DNA of 64,000 nucleotides. It comes from a virus. Position numbers and translations under genes: made by a program. Positions 31,950 through 39,266 of this stretch are shown here, one piece after another; position 1 is the first letter of the stretch; every line of letters starts with the position of its first letter. Below the pieces are notes generated by a model, which did no database searches, was not told the origin of the DNA, and saw only the letters and a program-made list of their open reading frames with translations. The stretch is taken from positions 1 to 64,000 of the IMG/VR virus record IMGVR_UViG_3300009370_000014. One strand, written 5' to 3'.

Positions 31950-32330
31950 TTAAAACGTTTTCATGATTTGCACCCATTTAAACCAGGCTACGCCTTTGGT
32001 TAGAATGCTCTTACAATTCAAAAGTATATTTTGATAGGTACAAAGCGCTTTAGATGTAGGATCTAAAAATTACAATTAAAGCTTTTAATTAGCCCTTCAA
32101 GCTGGGGAGGGTATGTAGGTAATCCTAACACCACCAAGCATATATATTTTAGCATTAAGTAGCTAAGTCTTGCTTAACAAGATAAAGTACAAGGGCTTTG
32201 CGATATAGAATCTGTCAAGAAATATAGCACGCTGCAGCCGTCTCGGCGGAGTGCTGCTCCAGGGCTAGGAGACAAGCTTAGCGTAGCTAACAAGTACATC
32301 TTATCTGTAGAAGATAATAGTTACACAGAG
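31950..32330. other. 400-bp gene-free block rich in hairpins (ncRNA candidate)
   Basis: No coding frame. Hairpins include TTTAGAT-GTAGG-ATCTAAA, AATTAAA/TTTTAATT, TTAGC/GCTAA, CTTG-CTTAA-CAAG, AGCAC/GTGCT around GCCG-TCT-CGGC, and TTATCT-GTAG-AAGATAA. AGCCCTT and AAGGGCT (about 32092 and 32190) can pair over a distance. It lies upstream of the tmRNA region. It may be a large structured phage RNA; I cannot match it to GOLLD, ROOL or RNase P. Strand unknown. Confidence 0.5.
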
Positions 32331-32335
32331 TTCTT

Positions 32336-32758
32336 TTAGCTAGAATGTAAATTTATAACCCAGTCATCATAGGCCTTCCAAGAATTAGGATTATCTCCTA
32401 CCAAATAAAGGGTATCTTTTAATATAACTAAAGTTAGCATATCTTCTCCTTCAGGGAGACGATCAAAACTTTTAATAAGTAAACTTCTTCTATTATCTAT
32501 GTAAGTTTTTTGGATCTTACCTTGTCTTCTTAGAATACAGATACATTCACTAATATTAATGCTATCTCTCTTAAGCTTACTTTTTAACTTAAGCAGTAAA
32601 GTTGCATCTAAATAGACAGGTCCCTCTATCTTAGCTAATTCCAAATACACTTGTTTTTCTAAAGTAAGGCTGGGTTTTCTGTTATAGACTGACTCAAATA
32701 ACAGGACTGCAGTTAGCAAACAAATCAGTGATACTAAAGGAAGAATAAGTCCTAGCAT
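32336..32758 (-). CDS. membrane-anchored protein, 140 aa
   Basis: N-terminal hydrophobic helix (LILPLVSLICLLTAVLLF, residues 3-20), then a soluble domain that ends in a beta-rich segment. Follows the metallopeptidase-like gene by 2 nt. Function unknown. Confidence 0.65.
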   Translation of the reverse strand: MLGLILPLVSLICLLTAVLLFESVYNRKPSLTLEKQVYLELAKIEGPVYLDATLLLKLKSKLKRDSINISECICILRRQGKIQKTYIDNRRSLLIKSFDRLPEGEDMLTLVILKDTLYLVGDNPNSWKAYDDWVINLHSS

Positions 32759-32760
32759 AT

Positions 32761-33198
32761 TTAGACCTTTCTTACTGTAGTAATTAAATTACGAATAGAT
32801 ATGCTAACCTGAAGTTCTTTTTCGGAGTATTCTTGTAGTAACTCAGCTTCTATTTCATATTCTTCATTAAGTTTAGGGTCATGAAATCTTTCCGATCCAT
32901 CCTGTAAAAACTGCATATAATGGACTATTTCATGTTTAATATAAGTCTTTTTCATACCTTTTTTATAGAAAACCACGTAAGGACGTTCTTCAGTACTGAC
33001 TGAAAAATAAGCGAGAACATCAATTCCCTGCTCGTGACCGTAGTCTTTCTCGGGAATAACTATTATTCTAAGTTTTGGAAGCTCAAGATACGCACACAAA
33101 TTAGTGATATACTTCCTAAGAGTACTCTTTTTTAGAAAAGTATTACTAGCTTTACTAAAGTACCTCTCCAGTTTTTTGGCATAATCGATGTCTAACAT
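32761..33198 (-). CDS. zinc metallopeptidase-like protein, 145 aa
   Basis: ATG 33198 with GAGG at SD distance. HEIVH (about residue 89) is an HExxH zinc motif followed by Glu-rich EEYEIEAELL, as in small zincin-type phage peptidases. Soluble and short. The substrate is unknown; the membrane partner downstream may be relevant. Confidence 0.65.
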   Translation of the reverse strand: MLDIDYAKKLERYFSKASNTFLKKSTLRKYITNLCAYLELPKLRIIVIPEKDYGHEQGIDVLAYFSVSTEERPYVVFYKKGMKKTYIKHEIVHYMQFLQDGSERFHDPKLNEEYEIEAELLQEYSEKELQVSISIRNLITTVRKV

Positions 33199-33494
33199 GC
33201 TTAGCCTCACACCCAGGAGCAGGACAAAACCATAACTCCAGTTTGTTATTCCACTTATAAGGTATTGGTCTCCCAAATCGTTCACAGTTACAAGGAGCTT
33301 CTGTAAGTAATCCTTGTCTAATTAGTGTATCACGGAGCCTTTGGTTTAACCTGACTTTGCGTGGATTTTTTTTTCTCAAATTGTTTCCATATTTTCTCAA
33401 GGGGGTTACTTGTCTTGTAAAAATAGAAATTTAAATGTAAATCACAATAAGTTCCTCTACCTTTGTCTTCTGCCTTACAAACTTTACACTTCAT
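33155..33494 (-). CDS. zinc-ribbon protein split by a frameshift at an A9 run
   Basis: ATG 33494 (GAGG upstream) starts MKCKVCK and runs in one frame to 33330. The second half in another frame (to 33155) holds CNC, CPAPGC and a late Cys. A run of nine A (minus strand, 33366-33374) lies where the frames meet; eight A would give one 112-residue protein with four Cys clusters. Either transcriptional slippage, a recent frameshift or a sequencing error. Confidence 0.55.
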
Positions 33495-33669
33495 CTAATT
33501 TTTTCCTCAAAGCAGAGTTTTTAACTATAATATCAGTTAGTAAGTCATTAACGAACTCCAGTAATTCTTCTTCCAGTTCATCCTCACAGTCTTCCTGGAT
33601 AAAATCACAATAGTCCACAAACACCTTTACTCGGCGCTCTATTTCTTCTATATTAATAATTACCTCCAA
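33484..33669 (-). CDS. acidic helical protein, 61 aa
   Basis: Very acidic (EDCEDELEEELLEF). Overlaps the zinc-ribbon start by 11 nt. Function unknown. Confidence 0.55.
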   Translation of the reverse strand: MEVIINIEEIERRVKVFVDYCDFIQEDCEDELEEELLEFVNDLLTDIIVKNSALRKKLDEV

Positions 33670-33675
33670 TAGACT

Positions 33676-34104
33676 CTAATCTCCTCGATAGGTTCTAAAT
33701 ATAATATCCCATAATGGATAAGTGACACACCAGTTAGCATTTGTGTACATGCTGTGATGAGTATAATGCCAAGGTATCCACTTAATCATCCAGTCTACAT
33801 CTAAATGTGCTTTAGTATGTATACCCCAATAAAGAATGCATCCCGATAATGCACCTAAAAAGAGCCATGTTGAAAAATATAACAGCCATACATGGATTAA
33901 GGAAAGTAAAAATAAATAAAAAGCCTCATAGACTGAAGGAGAATCTGCCATACTATTAAAAGTACATACACTGTGATGCTCTATATGGAAATGAAACATA
34001 CTGTATTTATTTTTACCCATCCTATGAAGTATATACTTATGTAAAATCCACTCCATTAAATTAGCATAAATAAGTCCTAATAAAAATAACAGTACGGATA
34101 TCAT
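33676..34104 (-). CDS. fatty-acid-hydroxylase/desaturase-like membrane protein
   Basis: 142 residues with three hydrophobic segments (residues 3-14, 60-78, 80-95) and His clusters typical of the membrane di-iron hydroxylase superfamily: HKYILH, HFHIEHH, HTKAH and HYTHH. Such enzymes hydroxylate or desaturate lipids using two iron atoms held by eight or more His. It may alter host membrane lipids or phage-induced lipids. Shorter than most members; substrate unknown. Confidence 0.75.
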   Translation of the reverse strand: MISVLLFLLGLIYANLMEWILHKYILHRMGKNKYSMFHFHIEHHSVCTFNSMADSPSVYEAFYLFLLSLIHVWLLYFSTWLFLGALSGCILYWGIHTKAHLDVDWMIKWIPWHYTHHSMYTNANWCVTYPLWDIIFRTYRGD

Positions 34105-34178
34105 ACAATTATGTATCTATAAGTAGAGGTACTAACTCTAGAATACCAATTAATATAAATTTTCAATTTAGTATACAT

Positions 34179-34436
34179 TTATTCCTCTTTGTAAATTTCC
34201 AATTCACCTACAACTTGAGCACCTTCCATTAAAATTAATTTTTCAAAATTACTAGTTTCTAATATTTTCTTCCCATATTCAGAAAAAGCTTCTACTTTTA
34301 CATTTTTTTTGTCAGGTAGAATAATTACAACTAGCTGAAAAGACTGACCGTTTAGTGTAGTAGTGGGTCGATATACAACTCCAGGAGCAATCTCTTGTTG
34401 TTTAGCTCTAGTAATCCAAGAAATCTTAGCTCGCAT
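34179..34436 (-). CDS. hypothetical protein, 85 aa
   Basis: ATG 34436 with AGGAG. Beta-rich (GQSFQLVVIILPDKKNVKVEAF). No family recognised. Confidence 0.55.
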   Translation of the reverse strand: MRAKISWITRAKQQEIAPGVVYRPTTTLNGQSFQLVVIILPDKKNVKVEAFSEYGKKILETSNFEKLILMEGAQVVGELEIYKEE

Positions 34437-34490
34437 GTATTCTCCTATACAAATCCCAACATACTCCAATATAAATTGTAAGTATAAATA

Positions 34491-34655
34491 TTACTTAGAA
34501 AGATGCTCCTTTACATACGCTATAAGTCTATCTAGAGCAATTACTTCTTCATATTGCTCTTCAGAAATAAGCTTATCTCTGTAAACATAAATAATTCGAA
34601 AAGCTCCTTTTATCAGCTTATCAAAGTCATCCTTTTTTAGATCTTCCTGACACAT
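34491..34655 (-). CDS. hypothetical helical protein, 54 aa
   Basis: ATG 34655 with GGAG, overlapping the end of the Cys-containing gene. Helical, Glu/Lys rich. Not recognised. Confidence 0.5.
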   Translation of the reverse strand: MCQEDLKKDDFDKLIKGAFRIIYVYRDKLISEEQYEEVIALDRLIAYVKEHLSK

Positions 34656-34929
34656 AAAATAGCTCCTTTGCAAGTGCTATTCTATCTCCTTCTTTCCTCC
34701 AAGGAAAGGGTGTAGATAAATTTCCACAAGTGGTACATTTAAATTTTTCATTTTTTAAATCAGAAGCTAGAGTAAGTAACTCTATCTCAGAAAAATTTTC
34801 AGCTAACCTGACGTATTCATCTAAATTTATGTTTAACAATCTACAATCAAGTGTTTTAGTTTGAGTCCAAGATCTACCATAACACTTCAACGTACTGCAT
34901 TTAATCCAAACTGTGTCAAACATCCCCAT
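34627..34929 (-). CDS. zinc-ribbon protein, 100 aa
   Basis: Starts MGMFDTVWIKC; CTTCG near residue 66 and earlier Cys (CSTLKC) form a likely zinc site. Resembles common small phage MFD proteins of unknown role. No strong SD seen. The stretch 34930-35041 holds no gene. Confidence 0.6.
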   Translation of the reverse strand: MGMFDTVWIKCSTLKCYGRSWTQTKTLDCRLLNINLDEYVRLAENFSEIELLTLASDLKNEKFKCTTCGNLSTPFPWRKEGDRIALAKELFYVSGRSKKG

Positions 34930-35041
34930 AAAATCTAAGATCTCCCACTTACTAGCTAAAGATAGAGAACAGGTAGATTTAAACTTATACCTCTAACTTT
35001 ACAAGTATAGTTATCTCTGCTGATTCATAAAAACCCTTAAC

Positions 35042-35290
35042 TTATTCTGATTGATCCTTTTCTAATTCCTTAAGTTTTATTTTCATACTAATGAATGTTC
35101 TACGTAAACATTCCTCACAAGGGTCTATTTCAATAGATTTTACTTTCTTTAGTAATTCTTCTCTTTCCAGATGATTTAATTTGGATTCATGTGCACTACA
35201 ACCACCGATAGAAAGAATAAGAGTAATAAAAACTAAAGCTATACACATTACAGTTGTTTTAAGTAATCCTACATCAGGATGAGCAGGCAT
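35042..35290 (-). CDS. small lipoprotein, 82 aa
   Basis: ATG 35290 with AAGGAG. Hydrophobic signal then a lipobox-like IGGC near residue 28, followed by a Glu/Lys-rich helix. Could be an outer spanin-like or exclusion lipoprotein; no partner is identified. Confidence 0.6.
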   Translation of the reverse strand: MPAHPDVGLLKTTVMCIALVFITLILSIGGCSAHESKLNHLEREELLKKVKSIEIDPCEECLRRTFISMKIKLKELEKDQSE

Positions 35291-35370
35291 TAAGGCTCCT
35301 TTCAACTAGTTAAGGGAGATTTAAGGTAAAGCCAGTAGTAGAATATACTACCAGCGCACCTTCTAGCTAT

Positions 35371-35802
35371 TTACTTGACCCAACGCCATGTTTTACGATT
35401 TACAACATTAGATATTGTAGAATCAGCTACATCATAAAGATCGGCAAGATCTCTTTGGGATAACTTAGACTTACGAATAATCTTTACAGCCGAGGCATTA
35501 AGCTTAACAGCTCTAGAATATACATTAGCTTCAACTACTGGACGTAAATCTCTAAATTTTACATTCCCACGAAGTTTATCAATCTGAACTGTAGAAGAAT
35601 TTCCATCTTTGGAAAGAGTAACAGTTTTGCTCTTACCCCTCTTACCACTCTTGCGAATCTTAAGAGACTTAGGAGTCCCTCTTTTGACTGAGACAACCTT
35701 ATCTATATCCCGATCAATAAAGTAACCTGGAAAATTTTCAATAGAAGCTAATACACTTCCAGTTGAAGTCTGTACCGAGGTTAATGTCATACTTTTAGTC
35801 AT
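35371..35802 (-). CDS. HTH protein of the homing-endonuclease-associated type, 143 aa
   Basis: The C-terminus RKSKLSQRDLADLYDVADSTISNVVNRKTW is the helix-turn-helix seen at the end of HNH/GIY-YIG homing endonucleases (NUMOD-like). The middle is very basic. No HNH nuclease motif is visible, so it may be a domesticated or truncated element or a regulator. The flanking 35803-35912 holds no gene. Confidence 0.65.
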   Translation of the reverse strand: MTKSMTLTSVQTSTGSVLASIENFPGYFIDRDIDKVVSVKRGTPKSLKIRKSGKRGKSKTVTLSKDGNSSTVQIDKLRGNVKFRDLRPVVEANVYSRAVKLNASAVKIIRKSKLSQRDLADLYDVADSTISNVVNRKTWRWVK

Positions 35803-35912
35803 TAAATAATTTCTTTCTGTTAATTCTGAAAATCAGAATAATCCATAAGTATTATTAAATAGTAACTTCATTAGTAAGATTTTATAAAACAATAAACAAG
35901 ATAGTCTAAAAG

Positions 35913-36113
35913 TTAGTTTATTCCTGACTCACATCCACAATTATGACAGATAGACGTATACTCAGGATGAGTTAGTTCTAATATATGATCGCCATGCTCG
36001 CTACATGCAACCACCACTTCGAATTCAATTTGATCAAATACAAGACTAAGGTCCTTGAAAGGTGCTTTACACCCTTCAACTACACAGCAGTCTTCAAGTT
36101 CTAATATTTTCAT
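35913..36113 (-). CDS. Cys-rich small protein, 66 aa
   Basis: ATG 36113 with TAGGAG. CCVVEGC and a C-terminal CHNCGC suggest a zinc site. Function unknown. Confidence 0.6.
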   Translation of the reverse strand: MKILELEDCCVVEGCKAPFKDLSLVFDQIEFEVVVACSEHGDHILELTHPEYTSICHNCGCESGIN

Positions 36114-36149
36114 CTTTTCTCCTAAACTCAACATGAAATATAAATATCT

Positions 36150-37121
36150 CTAATTACATCTAAAAACAGGACCATGGCGGGTAGGATAATTTATAAATCC
36201 AGTATCTGAACCTAGAGTTGTACGATCTACTAAGAATACATCTCCTGACTTAAACTTAGTTAGGTTTATAACTAATCTAACCAAGGTATTCTTTGGAATC
36301 GCTTCTCCGAAGAAAAACAGCTTGTAGTGTTGTGAGGTGTGATGTCCCGCTATAGGGATTTCATCTATTTTCTCCCATGTAGATGCCCCTACCTTCTTTA
36401 CATCCATACGAATTATTCCTCGCATAGCTATATTAGTATAAGCATTTCGATTTCCTGCTCTAAATCTAAACTCGTAATCATAGAGTTCTTGTTCAAGCCC
36501 AGAAAGATCCTCAAGTCTTTCTTGCCAGACTGTTATCTCATTTGTACCTACTTGGTAGGGGATAAATAGAGGTATCTCGTCTACTCGTGCTCGAAAGATT
36601 CCTCCTGTATTGACAGTTATTTTTTGGGAAGGGATGATCGCTACTTCTTCTTTAGAGTCTATAAAAAAATTATGAACTATAATAGTGAGGCTATCTTTTT
36701 GCAGTAGAGAATGTGGATTGACTAGTACATATGCCATTACAGATTCCCCAGGATCCAAAGAAACATCACACTTTAAATGAGTCTTTATATTTCCAATTGC
36801 AGGGTATACCTCAGATACCTTTTTACCTTCTATAATAAATTCGATATTTATCTTATTAAATAAAGGATTTGAAGAAGTGAATGACACATTAAATCCGTTG
36901 AATGTGTATTTCTGGGTGCCTTCATTTTTCACTATACATCTTAGTATATTATTAAAAGGCAGTACTTGATTTCTGCCAATAGGGAGTACCTGGAAAGTCA
37001 AAGTTTTATTGGAATTCCTTATAGACGCTAAGGAAGCTCCGGCTAAAGAACTGCTTGAGCCTCCCCCAGAAGATCCACATCCCAGTAAGACACTAACTAT
37101 TATTAATACGTACTTATTCAT
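36150..37121 (-). CDS. lipoprotein, 323 aa
   Basis: Signal peptide with lipobox LLGC (Cys at residue 15), then a Gly/Ser linker and a beta-rich ectodomain of about 290 residues. It would be anchored to a membrane. Possible roles are surface exclusion or a receptor change; no domain recognised. Confidence 0.75.
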   Translation of the reverse strand: MNKYVLIIVSVLLGCGSSGGGSSSSLAGASLASIRNSNKTLTFQVLPIGRNQVLPFNNILRCIVKNEGTQKYTFNGFNVSFTSSNPLFNKINIEFIIEGKKVSEVYPAIGNIKTHLKCDVSLDPGESVMAYVLVNPHSLLQKDSLTIIVHNFFIDSKEEVAIIPSQKITVNTGGIFRARVDEIPLFIPYQVGTNEITVWQERLEDLSGLEQELYDYEFRFRAGNRNAYTNIAMRGIIRMDVKKVGASTWEKIDEIPIAGHHTSQHYKLFFFGEAIPKNTLVRLVINLTKFKSGDVFLVDRTTLGSDTGFINYPTRHGPVFRCN

Positions 37122-37200
37122 ACTTCTTTCCTATCTTTAGATTTTAAGACATAGCAGGGTTGTTAAAGATTAAATTATATAGGTAATAAAAATTTTTTAA

Positions 37201-37638
37201 TTAAAGTGACATGATAACCCCGACTCCACTAGAGAGTCCTGTATGAGAATCTTTAATTCTTATGTATACTTTTCGGTTAGTAGGTATATTTTTATAAAAT
37301 TCAAATATTCTAGAAGTCTTAGAGATTCCATTTATCGTATCTAAATTAATGTTATCTTCTTCCCAAACTATTGAGAAATCTTTTCTAGGGGAAAATTGAA
37401 TAATACCTTTTCCATAAGGAAGATAATAATCTACAGATAATGACCTGCATTCTATCAATTTATACTTACTAGGAATTTTAGTATATCCTAAATAAAAAAT
37501 ACGAGGTTTTTCACTAATTAAATTTTTAGGCTTAATGTATGAAGTTTTTGTAGAGACTGTAGAAACTTTGTTTTTACACCCAAAAAGTAACCAACCTAAA
37601 GCAAGCAAGGTACTAACTATTATTATTTTTCTTTTCAT
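37201..37638 (-). CDS. lipoprotein, 145 aa
   Basis: MKRKIIIVSTLLALGWLLFGC: clear signal with lipobox LFGC, then a short beta-rich domain. Tandem with the larger lipoprotein, so probably functionally linked. Confidence 0.75.
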   Translation of the reverse strand: MKRKIIIVSTLLALGWLLFGCKNKVSTVSTKTSYIKPKNLISEKPRIFYLGYTKIPSKYKLIECRSLSVDYYLPYGKGIIQFSPRKDFSIVWEEDNINLDTINGISKTSRIFEFYKNIPTNRKVYIRIKDSHTGLSSGVGVIMSL

Positions 37639-37664
37639 AATTCCTCTTTTCTTTGTACTAAAAA

Positions 37665-37737
37665 TACTCGCACCAGGATTTGAACCTGGAATCGTCTGAT
37701 TAGAAGTCAGATGCCTTATCCATTAGGCCATACGAGC
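37665..37737 (-). tRNA. tRNA-Arg (TCT)
   Basis: Acceptor GCTCGTA/TGCGAGT, anticodon loop CTTCTAA in stem CTGA/TCAG, T-arm CCAGG-TTCAAAT-CCTGG. Reads AGA, the favoured Arg codon of AT-rich phages. CCA not encoded. Confidence 0.92.
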
Positions 37738-37938
37738 TTAAAGAATTCCACACCAGTCATCTGTACCAAAGCTTTTTACTACTTCTCCTTCAATCACTGC
37801 AATATCTCTAAAATTATGATTCTGTCTAAGTTCCAAAATCTCTTCTTTAGTTAAGCGCTCAATAATAGGATATTCTCTATTATCAATATAGTAAATTACT
37901 AGATAATCTACTGGTTTTTTAAACCTATTTGGTTTCAT
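37738..37938 (-). CDS. hypothetical protein, 66 aa
   Basis: Ends exactly at the tRNA-Arg 5' boundary. Alpha/beta (DYLVIYYIDNREYPI). No family. Confidence 0.55.
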   Translation of the reverse strand: MKPNRFKKPVDYLVIYYIDNREYPIIERLTKEEILELRQNHNFRDIAVIEGEVVKSFGTDDWCGIL

Positions 37939-37995
37939 TATTCTACCTTATATTTAAATCTTTAAATTAAAAGAAGCCTCTTTGTCATTATTCTA

Positions 37996-38069
37996 TAGGC
38001 GATGTGGGACTTGAACCCACAACCTCTTGGGTGTAAACCAAGTGCTCTATCCAATTGAGCTAATCGCCT
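37996..38069 (-). tRNA. tRNA-Val (TAC)
   Basis: Perfect acceptor AGGCGAT/ATCGCCT, D-arm TAGCTCAATTGGATAGAGC, anticodon loop TTTACAC, T-arm GTGGG-TTCAAGT-CCCAC. CCA not encoded. Confidence 0.93.
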
Positions 38070-38196
38070 TTAGTATAAGATCGGCCTAATTATTCATTTC
38101 CCAATTACGCTTATGGCTGCAATGGGACGGAGGAACCTTAAGATGCCCCACCAAGTTTCCCCGGTAAATAAAAAGGCCTAAATTTCTAAGTATATA

Positions 38197-38268
38197 TGGG
38201 TAAGGAAGGATTCGAACCTTCAAAGGAAATATCCAGGAGGGTACCTTCTCCCCAGGCTAACCATACCT
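38197..38268 (-). ncRNA. tRNA-like element (no canonical anticodon arm)
   Basis: 72 nt with a good T-arm GAAGG-TTCGAAT-CCTTC and a partly paired acceptor (AGGTATG/CTTACCC, mismatches at two positions). D-like GCC/GGT. I cannot draw an anticodon stem. Degenerate tRNA or a relative of the elements near Ro60. The stretch 38075-38190 holds no other clear gene. Confidence 0.4.
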
Positions 38269-38288
38269 GCTATCTTACGCCTTGATGA

Positions 38289-38362
38289 TGGGCCGGGGCG
38301 GACTTGAACCGCCAACCTACGCTTTATGAGAGCGTAGCTCTAACCAATTGAGCTACCAGCCC
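38289..38362 (-). tRNA. tRNA-Met or tRNA-Ile2 (CAT), elongator type
   Basis: Acceptor GGGCTGG/CCGGCCC, anticodon stem ACGCT/AGCGT around CTCATAA, T-arm GGCGG-TTCAAGT-CCGCC. No initiator features. CAT could be elongator Met or lysidine-modified Ile2. CCA not encoded. Confidence 0.92.
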
Positions 38363-38371
38363 GAGTGAACA

Positions 38372-38596
38372 TCACCTACACCTCTTATCATGCTCCCCCT
38401 GTAAGAACTTTATTTCCTCTACCAGGTCAACCAGTTCTTCCAGAGGCATTGTTACTGCCTCTGTTTCCCAGTCTATTTTGCGATGCTCTGAGTCTGGAAT
38501 AGTGTCTCTTTTAAGGCAGACAGCACACCTACTCTTTCCCGTAGTTATCATTAATACTACCACAGCCCCACACACGAAACTTAGGATTTTTCCCAT
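38372..38596 (-). CDS. small membrane-anchored protein, 74 aa
   Basis: Hydrophobic N-terminus (ILSFVCGAVVVLMI), a CAVC pair, then an acidic helix. Preceded by a 320-nt leader from the promoter at 38921-38965. Confidence 0.6.
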   Translation of the reverse strand: MGKILSFVCGAVVVLMITTGKSRCAVCLKRDTIPDSEHRKIDWETEAVTMPLEELVDLVEEIKFLQGEHDKRCR

Positions 38597-38599
38597 TTA

Positions 38600-38920
38600 T
38601 TCTTTTCCTATCTATTAATACTTAAGCCAAAACCCCTAAGGGGTTGATTCCCGGCCAGTACTCTATTTAATAAGGCATGGCGGGTACGACAGGTACGACG
38701 TAAGAGCGAGTTTTAGTAAAAAACTCACTTTTTTAAAATGAGATTATTCAAATAAGTCCTCCTAAGACTTCATCACCTTTGCTGCGGCTATCAACCCTTT
38801 AAAGGTGACTACTTCTTTTTATGAAATTGTACGTATTACCCACGAACCGTTCTAGGCAATTAGGTTGAGTCGAGAGGTTTTATTATTTTTCTCCCACTAT
38901 TACCATCTCACGTACATATT
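38600..38920 (-). other. long leader or ncRNA below a phage-type promoter
   Basis: No coding frame. CACCTTT/AAAGGTG (about 38783-38815) and AACCCC/GGGGTT (about 38625-38642, followed by TTTTGG) are the clearest hairpins; the second may be a terminator. Either an ncRNA of about 300 nt or the long 5' UTR of the 74-aa gene. Confidence 0.4.
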
Positions 38921-38965
38921 ACTTATAACTCAAAAGAGCTATAGTTTAGGTTCGTTTGGTTTACG
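38921..38965 (-). promoter_or_regulatory. phage-type promoter
   Basis: GTTATAAGTAATATGTACG matches the consensus exactly; the upstream box (CCTAA end) is weaker. Points into a 320-nt gene-free stretch. Confidence 0.6.
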
Positions 38966-38974
38966 GAGCGACTT

Positions 38975-39178
38975 CTATCTTTTCTGCCCTCGTACATATG
39001 AGCGAAGTCCTGTTAATACTTGATATCCAATTTGAGGAGCTCTAGTGCAGCCTCGAGTTCGAGGCACACGAGTTTCTAACTCGCAGCTAGTGCATAATCC
39101 TATTTCTCTACGATAGGAGGAAATACAGCACTCACATTTTTTACATTTAATTTCAGGGTTAAGATTATGAGTAGTCAT
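38975..39178 (-). CDS. zinc-ribbon protein, 67 aa
   Basis: ATG 39178 with GGAGAG. CKKCECC and CTSC form a zinc ribbon. A longer frame upstream crosses tRNA-Leu exon 2 and was rejected. Confidence 0.65.
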   Translation of the reverse strand: MTTHNLNPEIKCKKCECCISSYRREIGLCTSCELETRVPRTRGCTRAPQIGYQVLTGLRSYVRGQKR

Positions 39179-39266
39179 CTTTCTCTCCTTAAAATTTAGT
39201 TTTCTAATTAATAAAAATAAGTATAGTGGGATTCGAACCCACACTCCCATACGAGAAGCAGATTTT

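Noticed and set aside
31985-32040. tRNA in the hairpin-rich block
   Set aside because: TGCAAATC resembles a T-loop, but its stem does not pair and no acceptor is present.
38100-38170. Extra tRNA between tRNA-Val and the tRNA-like element
   Set aside because: No acceptor or T-arm pairing could be drawn.
39067-39250. N-terminal extension of the zinc-ribbon gene to 39250
   Set aside because: It crosses tRNA-Leu exon 2; ATG 39178 has a good SD.
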